Shown piece after piece: positions 61,301-64,000 of a stretch of 64,000 nt of DNA; position 1 is the first letter of the stretch; each line of letters opens with the position of its first letter. The notes beneath the pieces were generated by a model. That model was not told the origin of the DNA and did no database searches. It was given only the letters and a program-made list of their open reading frames with translations. The position numbers and the translations under genes are program-made. The DNA comes from Mesobacterium pallidum (GTDB lineage: Bacteria > Pseudomonadota > Alphaproteobacteria > Rhodobacterales > Rhodobacteraceae), in contig NZ_JAIMID010000002.1 of NCBI RefSeq assembly GCF_019966535.1, positions 434,001-498,000 of the forward strand. The letters run 5' to 3'.

Positions 61301-64000
61301 AAACCCGTCGCGGTCGGCCAGCAGGGCCGGGTCGCCCGCCTCGGCCCCGGGGCTCGAGATGCGCTGCCCGCGCAGCGTGGTCATCAGCGACAGGTCGCCC
61401 GCGCCACGGTCGGCAAAGACCGGCTGCGCGCCCAAGGGGTTGATGACCGTCGTGCCCGTCGAATGCAGATCGTAAAGCGCAAGGTCCATCTGCCAGTCGA
61501 GGATGTCGTCGTACCCCTTGGTCCAATAGACCAGGTCGGCGCCACCTTCGGCATGCAGCACGTTGTAATCGCTGAAGAACCCGGCTTGCGACGAATCCTC
61601 CACGTAGATCCCGGTGCCGCTTTCGACCGAGATGACCGAGGACAGGATCTCGACCTCGGAGGTGCCGTTGCGCAGCCGGATGCCGTCGCCCTGCGGCGCG
61701 TCGATGGTGACCGCCTCGATCTGCACCTCGACCTTGCCAGAGACGTCGATGGCGGCCACGGAAGTCCGCTGGAAGACCGAGCGCAGGATCTCGACCCCGC
61801 CGTTGGCTTGCACGCCGATCCCGCTGTCGAACACGCTGAGGTGCATGATGCGGCTGAAGATGCCGCTGACCCCGGTGCCGCTGCTGCGGACATGCACGCC
61901 GTCCGACAGGTCCGCGCCGGTGACAAGGCCCGAGCCGCTGACCGCGATGTTGGGGCTTTCCACGTCGGTGTTCACAAGCCGCGCGTTCGACAGCTGCACC
62001 CCGACCGAAGCGCCATAGACGCTGTTGCGCCCTGTGGCGCCAAAGGCATCCGCCTCGGCCATGACGGTCGAGGTGACGCCGGTCGCGCCGCTGATCGTGT
62101 TGCCATAGATCACCGCTGCCGCGTCGTAATAGAGGCCGATGGACGACCCCGCGATGCGGTTGCCGGTGATCGCGCCGGTCACAGCGGCCTGGATCGACAG
62201 GGCGGTCGTGCCGCCAAAATGGTTGCCCTCGATCCAGCCGTCGAGCGCCGCGTCGATCTGGGTCCCGCCCAGCAGCTCGCTTCCGCGCAGGGTCAGGCCG
62301 CTCTCGCCGCCTAGCGTGGTGGCGCCGGTGACGGTGACGCGGGTGATGGCGGTGCCGGTATTGCCGCTCAGGTCGAGCCCGCCCAGCTCCAGGTCGCGCA
62401 GGACAAGATCGCTGACGCCCGAGGCGGTAACGTCGTTGGCCGCAAAGCCCGACAGGGTGACGCCATTGGCGGTCACGGTGACCGTGCCGGCGATCTCGGT
62501 GCCCTGCCCGGCCGCGATCAGCGTGACGCCCGCGGTGCCGATGGTCAGGTTGCCCGCATGGCTGCCCTCGGACAACACCACGACCGTTCCGGCCGAGGCG
62601 GTGTTGATCGCCAGCTGCGCCGCCGAGACGGACCCGACGGTGACGATGGCGCCCGGCATCTGCCCCGAAAAGGTCACGAGGCCGCGATGCAGCACGCCTT
62701 CCCCGGCCGACTGGCCGGTGCTGAAGCCGACATAGGGCGTGCCGGAATTGCTCAGCGACAGGTCGAGGTCGGTCACGAGGTCGGTCTGCGGCAGGCTTTC
62801 GGGGTTCAGTATGCCGCCGGGGATCAGGCTGATCCAGCTGCTGCTCTGAAGCACGCGGTGCTGCAGTTCGACCGAGCTGCCGGCGCCCTCGGTGCGGATG
62901 GTCTGCCAGACCAGGTGCGCGGCGCCGTTCTTGGCCGCGATCTGCGGCGTGGCGGCGATGGCGTCGGGCGCCTGGCCGGTAACGGTCTGGGCGGTAAAGC
63001 CGACGCCGGTGTAACGGCTCACGCCGATGGTGTCGGGCACGCCGTCTTCGCCGTTGTCCTCGGTGTAGGCAACCAGGATGTCGCCGTTCAGCCAGGCGAC
63101 GCTTGCCGAATGGGCCGGTGCGTTCAGCACCAGGCCCCGGTTCGACCAGCTGCCGCCAAGGTCGGTGACAAGACGCACCTGGGCGTCATTGCCCAGGCCC
63201 GTCGAGTAGACCAGCGCCAGGTCGCCCGAGCTGTCCACGGCCACGTCGAAGCTGGCCACGCCACCGGGATTCGCGGCCGAAACCGGCCCCGCCGACCAGC
63301 TGCCGGTGAAGACCTGCGACAGCACGCCCGCGCTGGTCGAATAGACCACCAGCGGGTCGTTCGCCCCGTCCACCACGACCTGCAGGTCGCGCACGGCACC
63401 GGCGGTGCCCAGCGTCACGCCGCTGCCCAGCGCATCCCAGCCCGTGCCGTTCCATTCGCGTGCGACCAGCCTGTCGTTGCCGCCCACCGTCTCGATCCAG
63501 GCCAGCACCGGCCGGCCGTTGTTGTTGATGGCCATCGACAGGTTCGACAGCGTGGCATTGCCCGCCACGGCCAGGCCGGCGCCGGTGACCGAGCCGTCCA
63601 TTTCCACCCATGTGTCCCCGAGGAGACGCGCAAGACGGACTCCGCCCCCGTCCCGCGGGTCGAGCCAAGCGGCAAAGCGCCGCCCGTCATTGGCCTGCGC
63701 CGTGGCGGTGCTGCTGTCGGCCAGCGCATTGGCGCCGGTCAGCTCCAGCCCCGGAAGGCCCGACAGGGTCGACCAGCCGCCGCCCTCGACCACGCGGCCT
63801 GGCAGGGCCTGGGCCACGGGGGCCTCCGGCACCTCGGGCGTCAGCACCGGGTCGGCGCTGCCGGCGCCAAGGCCCGCGCCGTCACCGTTGCCGCCGTAAT
63901 CCACCACGTCGCCCGCGCCGGGGCCCGCGATGATGTCGTCATCCCCGGCCTCGCCGAAGATCAGGTCGTTGCCGGCCCCGCCGAAGAGCTGGTCGTCGCC
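46328..64000 (-). CDS. Giant modular extracellular protein, N-terminus outside window
   Basis: This open frame of 5,890 residues runs off the right edge and ends at TGA 46328. Read from the N-terminal side it has RTX-type nonapeptides (63908-64000, 'GDDQLFGGAGNDLIFGEAGD') and a beta-propeller-like stretch (about 62650-63800). Four large parallel beta-helix units follow, each opening with 'Y-I-N-D...GDQYTTAVGN...N-x-GKSADAPM', with malectin-like ('YRLRLHGMSAS', 'YTIRLHAYSSQ') and golvesin-like domains between. A nidogen-like part (about 51100-51700), two cadherin-like repeats and about twelve Ig-like repeats (46800-50115) come next, then a short unique C-terminus ending 'AAIDWS'. No transmembrane segment is visible. 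It is probably a surface or secreted adhesin/matrix protein exported by the genes that follow in the same direction. Confidence 0.93.
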   Translation of the reverse strand, partial: GDDQLFGGAGNDLIFGEAGDDDIIAGPGAGDVVDYGGNGDGAGLGAGSADPVLTPEVPEAPVAQALPGRVVEGGGWSTLSGLPGLELTGANALADSSTATAQANDGRRFAAWLDPRDGGGVRLARLLGDTWVEMDGSVTGAGLAVAGNATLSNLSMAINNNGRPVLAWIETVGGNDRLVAREWNGTGWDALGSGVTLGTAGAVRDLQVVVDGANDPLVVYSTSAGVLSQVFTGSWSAGPVSAANPGGVASFDVAVDSSGDLALVYSTGLGNDAQVRLVTDLGGSWSNRGLVLNAPAHSASVAWLNGDILVAYTEDNGEDGVPDTIGVSRYTGVGFTAQTVTGQAPDAIAATPQIAAKNGAAHLVWQTIRTEGAGSSVELQHRVLQSSSWISLIPGGILNPESLPQTDLVTDLDLSLSNSGTPYVGFSTGQSAGEGVLHRGLVTFSGQMPGAIVTVGSVSAAQLAINTASAGTVVVLSEGSHAGNLTIGTAGVTLIAAGQGTEIAGTVTVTANGVTLSGFAANDVTASGVSDLVLRDLELGGLDLSGNTGTAITRVTVTGATTLGGESGLTLRGSELLGGTQIDAALDGWIEGNHFGGTTALSIQAAVTGAITGNRIAGSSIGLYYDAAAVIYGNTISGATGVTSTVMAEADAFGATGRNSVYGASVGVQLSNARLVNTDVESPNIAVSGSGLVTGADLSDGVHVRSSGTGVSGIFSRIMHLSVFDSGIGVQANGGVEILRSVFQRTSVAAIDVSGKVEVQIEAVTIDAPQGDGIRLRNGTSEVEILSSVISVESGTGIYVEDSSQAGFFSDYNVLHAEGGADLVYWTKGYDDILDWQMDLALYDLHSTGTTVINPLGAQPVFADRGAGDLSLMTTLRGQRISSPGAEAGDPALLADRDGFVPNLLVNAGFETGLTGWTVNATGTQTPTDGFQGGGQFTPGSSALGFAEQTVTLDLSEFSAAEIDAGLVDLVFGGRMRSDGLGPFADAGAILLTFRDAGGVQIGSVQRIDSTNPADRWERLADRVEIPAGVRQVTFRFEAARDGTGVNQARLDAAFAFMTSSRHGLDAGAVPETARLGAGTEDLPRLQLTWPTLYTDWEKAEPLAITWESFGDTAGSPVRIELWQDTADGPAFLTTIAATTPNDGEYIWIPETSGIDFGTYGLRIQIALADQPKVYDRAEEAFTVPEDGTTYWVDDASNAGDTFTPGAVGDNRNTGKLASAPKASPINLLRAYDLGAGSILHVDTGDYPLLAPFIVSGTHDFGLGLDEGFTLRGSTVGTTLLRPVLGQQSGMHGIELYDADFISIENISIQDVDRGLWVHSGSTDLTVDGLSVTNALQEGLRITEGLPNGVLNNLVLTDIGGDGVYLRGAVSEIDTATLTGIGGDGINIDGRIALIDNVTMDGIGDYGFVLNNVGDGVMTNSSVTNAEYGASVTNSVGSTMFTIGDSDLSLALGLEMTNIQRRGIYAAYNVSVEGSSFHNIGTLNTSYAIELYYGADAYANVVSGSYRGIYAYSNNGQIVGNRVYDNRGYGIYAARDADVIGNVVYGNVNGVFVESSIALDVLNNLIYDNAGIGLRVNVSGGSTVRSNTVLQNDGGVAVEIEQSGVNATFRDNIVVADGLGTVGIEVHPSAQVGFDSDFNLFHVTNNADVGRWQGVTRDTLAAWRAASFGDSESLTGDPLFVDIFGADGVLGYNGAGSLDGRDDNFHLQSLYSQEMTADLAPVRDAVTGLPVWLASLRTAGAAQSPGIDRADPVALVGAEPVENGGFRNLGAYGGTDQASESPAQYVLVTSPVLGDTIQRGDDVEITWRAAGFAGNVDIAVSQNGGAFVDLAVGEANDGSFTWSVPAGQAVDSYTIRVRSTDTPALEDVSDPFGIVLPITAYYVNDSSTVGDQYTTAAGNSANDGLSAATPMDSVRLVLETYDLGAGDIIYVDTGDYALTANIVIDDSDSGSGTGAGERLIIRGPDMAGAIASFDRGSTSGGAFGFEITGDFIQVENLEVRSGYHSIYLSGTSQDVILRDLDIIDPLYSGIEADNGSHDHLFEDIHAMLASDGIRVRGDNTIVRGGIFERNTSYGVQVENGNNSIEGGRYFTNQSGIYMDSGTITDSIVYENSTRGIYASNYSVVTDVDVYNHYSNEGVYLYTGSRAIGGTFHHNLMGIEAVYGAHVMGATIYNNGTGVELGGNWQNTILADSRIFDNTTRNVTLNLSSSGGARVYNNLIYGDAPVGIQINGDNYLTIANNTFLLDGVAIQTSTVGAVDINSNIFAMDGADATAFVVDEGSQAGFQSDYNLFHLTTGAGLANWGGLDTEDLTAWFYATGRDASSRVGDPGFADPDGADDILGFDGETILSSQVVDNTDAGFATTGTTTLDAARGRGGSQVTVDPGGSATWTATGLTAGATYRIWATWDEVSSASFTARYTVTDDGLDVITSHKDQRYDPGAIIDGETVPWRLVGYATISTDTLTVTATALDGRPLLADAVRFEEIAGDRSADDDFTIGAGSPALDGASLFRPWIGEGASSGGRANIGAWGGTDQAAGSAAQVMQVYGPNQFNKIEVGEPTTVQIRTDGLGDAAPVQLINLGYISQAVPVYEPGKGVWNGAVETPWNGASTGTRTSSGIDQTNPDAGPDAIYGTYLYGDNINLYFPELADGTYTIRLHAYSSQSNPVNDTFSVFANGVEVLTDATPAGATGGSNRAAAFDVTVTVAGGEGLTLTLSETSISTVYYAGLEIMRPVAGGVAAPTVALQASSDGGTTWTTVGSGIALDRYGMAQFDWTPDAGFADTATRLRVVAEQGGALGEATGPIQIGNNGRDFFINDGSLVGDQYTTAVGNDANTGKSADAPMASLANLLDAYDLEPGDRIFIDAGTYLMTRDIVIGAEDAGDASQYLDIIGPTTPGAVALFDRDSRVSDADVFVISGADYIRMSDLSITNGDRGIRVLNSDFVELTRITATDFDYEAILYDNSSHDGIVTDMAVTNGSEASGYAVNLRGDRVQVLGGSIDASGYGLYIGSEAASALVDGLTVADSRFTALTSYSGEVRNVTVTGTQGSTSTIAIDLNSVYGSNITSMDNTGVGIRSSFGVLENSFVSGNNTGIQASYNARIRDNVAVDNTYAGIGFGTQPYGVIERNRISGSEFGIRLTPYYSNAVFVQNNVIFGDAIRTGIYVGEGNGHMIENNTIVMGGLGEIGIHLTGGATNAHVRNNLVQMPAGTAVQVGNAAQFGYRSDYNQYDLSGSAVALTWAGVGYADAETVHYQTGRDEHSFEAAAQFVDAAGLDFHLLAAAAGVDAGDPGSLFAREPGQNGGRANIGAYGNTGEATESGGAVLQVLSPNGGEKLEEGETYRLGFHAGDLMAQELVLAMRATSGTVLAEDGVEFRSPATYVSGGTEYNTYTYMTGGAYAEIPDGVFALTRQINSNTLRYDLPVADGTYRLRLHGMSASNTVDSFSVLVNGVEVATNQSFRTLAGQTYFGTAIDLSGVTAVDGVMTVELIRDDGNFGSPQLGAIELYRANPGGAASPQFDLELSTNNGASWTPIAGAVTVNRAGFGYVDWTASPETVGETALLRVTQVGGGLTDVSDNGFRIVNGGRDFYINDDDLTGDVYTTAVGDNANSGKSADAPMADLGALVRAYDLEAGDRIWIDSGNYVIAQDIFLGIEDSGAEGNPVEIIGAGAGLTTLTRNSTANGADGIEFTGADHVTISDLTLTGGYRGVHMDTGAGSEFITLDAVTIVGTQGEGLRALTGNTDLTFIDLDISQTGLNSTSYAAYITAERVQMTGGVFYDNDYALYVDDNDSAGPGSVYEGFEAYGSTSTSAAVSVRGEVTVRDAIIRDNSGDGVYLSEANSRIEDSTVFGNSDVNIEVYNGTAVNNIVYGGATGIRSSYALVEGNRVFGNTLGLSGSSSGSATFLRNKVYSNATGVQMDSGTYTAHTLRQNVIYDNTNVGVLHQGNGYTRIIGNTIYQSVGTALDITASTPNVFLRNNILQSDQGSVIRVTGTGGTVNSDYNLFFRGTGVADVGTWGAIVQTDLAAWRAASGEGLGSVEGDPVFLDIDGADNVLGGLDSALGGGADDNFNLDAGSLAIDSGTAYGALLHDFFGRVRSDDPTTANTGDGFELFIETPGTGSFAYDGAEIGLRTTNSYRDEALPFSFYYQGQEYTSVRVVSDGYLQFGTQSPNYPNTEENFLSRPIIAPFWTEMRTYTSGTDGVFRSQAVDDSWVKFRWAGTTEGLPTTEQLNFAVILHDDGTVEFEYGAGNNDSRARVGLSAGNGETFVYSNLNGAIPTDGATRDWARAPGLNYFDIGALEFQGDSGDVTPPTVVSIPALPAPGGTTDLAFTSISIETSEALELVSARSPANYELRGAGVDGIFDTGDDVVVAVTPSYSFPETDLVLGFDAPLADGMWRLTLSGTLAIYDTAGNRLDGDDNGTEGGDYVHIFEVDRSSNTAPVATPVVTNVTEDGSVLIALTASDVDGDDLVYTITSAPQHGTLENFDPVAGTVTYRPDADSTQGDTFGFVVDDGKLGTASATVSISVIPVNDAPTATAQTVEVTGGVTTTLVLSGTDLETPAANLRAEITTPPATGTLTRISDLVFEYLAPATFSGQVTFEFNVTDTGDPAGSTGNALTSSTAIVTLNVTEGNIAPVMSFIPVQDMFAGETFQIDLAAISSDANGDPLTYELRGGPAGATLDPVTGLFSWTAPVDQPTDRVVFDVAVVDDEGLDHERTLRIDVTNRNPSWTYITPVATDAGQEAVVDVAAYVFDPEGGALGYTLISGPAGAAIDPVTGQFTWTPPLDAATDRYEFTVEAMDNVGNANTRIVRIDVTNAAPVWTNTPPVRQATAGTTFSMAFGWRVEDPEGGAITFELRSGPAGATLTPAGELTWAVPLDQPDGLVQLEIAAIDAAGNETLQSAALDVTNAAPVWVNAPPVQSVDAGSDFRLFTAFRAEDPEGGALTFALVDGPAGVTVNEGGRIDWAVPASMPNGAVDITLAAIDAAGNASELTVTVNVANAAPVWDAVPDQPANAGEDFRMFLAWRATDPEGTDLTFELRSGPAGATVDAGGRLDWSIPGDTLSGPVSFTVAAIDAAGVETTASFDVVVTNAAPDWLVIPPMDANEGETVTLDLTAFASDPEGGVLAYELRGGPGTGALDGATGLFTWDLPVWVSTGIKTFTVAAIDAAGNETENSFTIDINLAPKIWELPVPQVFAGGALSFDASAFVNDVEGDAVTYGLVGAPGSASIDATTGVISWTPRLGKPSEIVTWTLTATDEHGVQASSDLDIEVINRAPVWTNTPPVQTADAGDNFRIFLKWRVEDPDGGNISLALRDGPAGATLNAKGRLSWDVPLDQPSGPVTFDVAAIDAAGLETVQTITLEVTNAAPVWTDPIPNQAADAGDAIRLFLGWRVTDPEGTDVTFEMRSGPAGASVNAGGRFDWTVPLSQPTGPVEVVIAAIDALGAETLETLRIDVTNSAPEWAAIPPRDANEGDVVTIDLTAFASDPEGGVLAYELRGGPGTGALDGATGLFTWDLPVWVSTGLKTFTVAAIDAAGTETETSFTIDVNLAPRVNGLPTPQVFAGGLLTFDASAHVNDVEGDAVTYGLDGAPGQASIDAATGEITWSPWYGKPTETISWTLNVTDEHGATTSTPLLIDVVNRAPVWTNTPPAQNVTAGETLTLFLGWRAEDPDGGALTFEKRSGPGLLTVSPTGRVDWSVPAGASTGVRVFEVAAIDQGGYETLLSVTVNVTAAPAAPSQTVDWGAPGEATTSPLVLSEPIRIWQPTLSVERSGFGTAPGGWDRAEFVVRLDRAATEPVSFLYTIESASGVLEEGEAFIPTGRRMAFLAKALDLAEGDVTLRIYGARGAILAGGTFALEETVLSIDTGAGDETGLADQMLLAHPQAAIDWS
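46800..50115 (-). repeat. Twelve tandem Ig-like repeats in the giant protein
   Basis: Repeat units of about 92 residues (275 bases) each open with a 'N-x-A-P-x-W' motif and carry 'DPEGG...F-E-L-R-S-G-P-A-G-A'. Openings lie near 50100, 49825, 49550, 49270, 49000, 48725, 48450, 48170, 47895, 47620, 47350 and 47070. They resemble dystroglycan/cadherin-type putative Ig domains of adhesins. Confidence 0.8.
47060..48740 (-). repeat. Recent duplication of a four-repeat block within the Ig array
   Basis: The stretch around 47340-47640 reappears at an offset of exactly 1101 bases (367 codons, four Ig units) around 48440-48740, nearly identical over long runs. Examples are 'FASDPEGGVLAYELRGGPGT' and 'GLFTWDLPVWVSTG' in both copies. 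This indicates unequal recombination inside the array. Confidence 0.7.
51700..62640 (-). repeat. Parallel beta-helix supermodules of the giant protein
   Basis: Four copies of a header occur near 60430 ('YWVDDASNAGDTFTPGAVGD'), 58360 ('YYVNDSSTVGDQYTTAAGN'), 55565 ('FFINDGSLVGDQYTTAVGN') and 53240 ('FYINDDDLTGDVYTTAVGD'). Each is followed by 'AYDL-x-x-GD-x-I-x-I-D-x-G-x-Y' and a long right-handed helix rich in Asn/Gly/Val turns. Three units close with 'N-[IL]-G-A-[YW]-G-x-T'. Spacing is 2.1-2.8 kb. The first helix (about 61400-62640) lacks a header. Confidence 0.75.
63908..64000 (-). repeat. RTX-type calcium-binding repeats at the window edge
   Basis: About three nonapeptide-like units (GGxGxDxIx pattern: 'FGGAGNDLIFGEAGDDDIIA') are in frame with the giant protein. 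They show that the protein continues to the right and belongs to the RTX-bearing extracellular class. Confidence 0.75.

Overview
The window is GC-rich bacterial DNA that reads as a marine alphaproteobacterium of the Rhodobacterales (Roseobacteraceae/Paracoccaceae). The signs are two TRAP transporters, the DUF2849-cysI-cysH-DUF934 sulfite cluster next to an Fpr-type ferredoxin-NADP reductase, an infC whose N-terminus matches the order, a perfect CtrA-type site, and a family of secretion-associated Hint-domain proteins. No tRNA, rRNA, CRISPR array, insertion sequence or prophage was seen.

Left part (0-29 kb): the 3' end of aconitase acnA is followed by five tandem + strand genes. Each has a divergent ~100-residue N-terminal domain joined to a C-terminal Hint (Hedgehog/intein) domain (1.1-6.5 kb). 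Then on the minus strand come a GST, the ccmABCDG cytochrome c maturation genes (7.3-10 kb), and a dctPQM TRAP transporter with its dctBD two-component system and tandem palindromic activator sites (10.3-16.8 kb). A cytochrome P450, a Lrp regulator divergent from the sulfite-reduction operon, fpr, an Ala-rich anchored protein, infC with an AUA start, a methyltransferase, and a periplasmic PDC/Cache-like protein with a chemoreceptor follow.

Middle (27.7-35.3 kb): a hydroxycinnamate-type catabolic locus holds a feruloyl-CoA synthase divergent from an operon of crotonase, MarR regulator, amidohydrolase and a second TRAP transporter, ending with an HpaR-type MarR gene.

Right part (35.3-64 kb, all minus strand): this is the most unusual region. 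A giant extracellular protein of at least 5,890 residues (RTX, beta-helix, malectin-like and Ig-like modules; N-terminus beyond the window) is followed by a compact, largely overlapping set of genes: DUF3467, a GAF-like/HlyD fusion, a PqqD-like/site-2-protease (M50)/HlyD fusion, a short SecA-like ATPase, a HlyD adaptor, a 40-residue secreted Cys peptide, a frameshifted polytopic membrane protein and a periplasmic binding-protein-like protein. No ABC exporter or TolC is present. I read this as a candidate dedicated export/processing system for the giant protein, powered by a non-canonical SecA-like motor. The Hint array is the second candidate system: possible self-cleaving, Hedgehog-like proteins.
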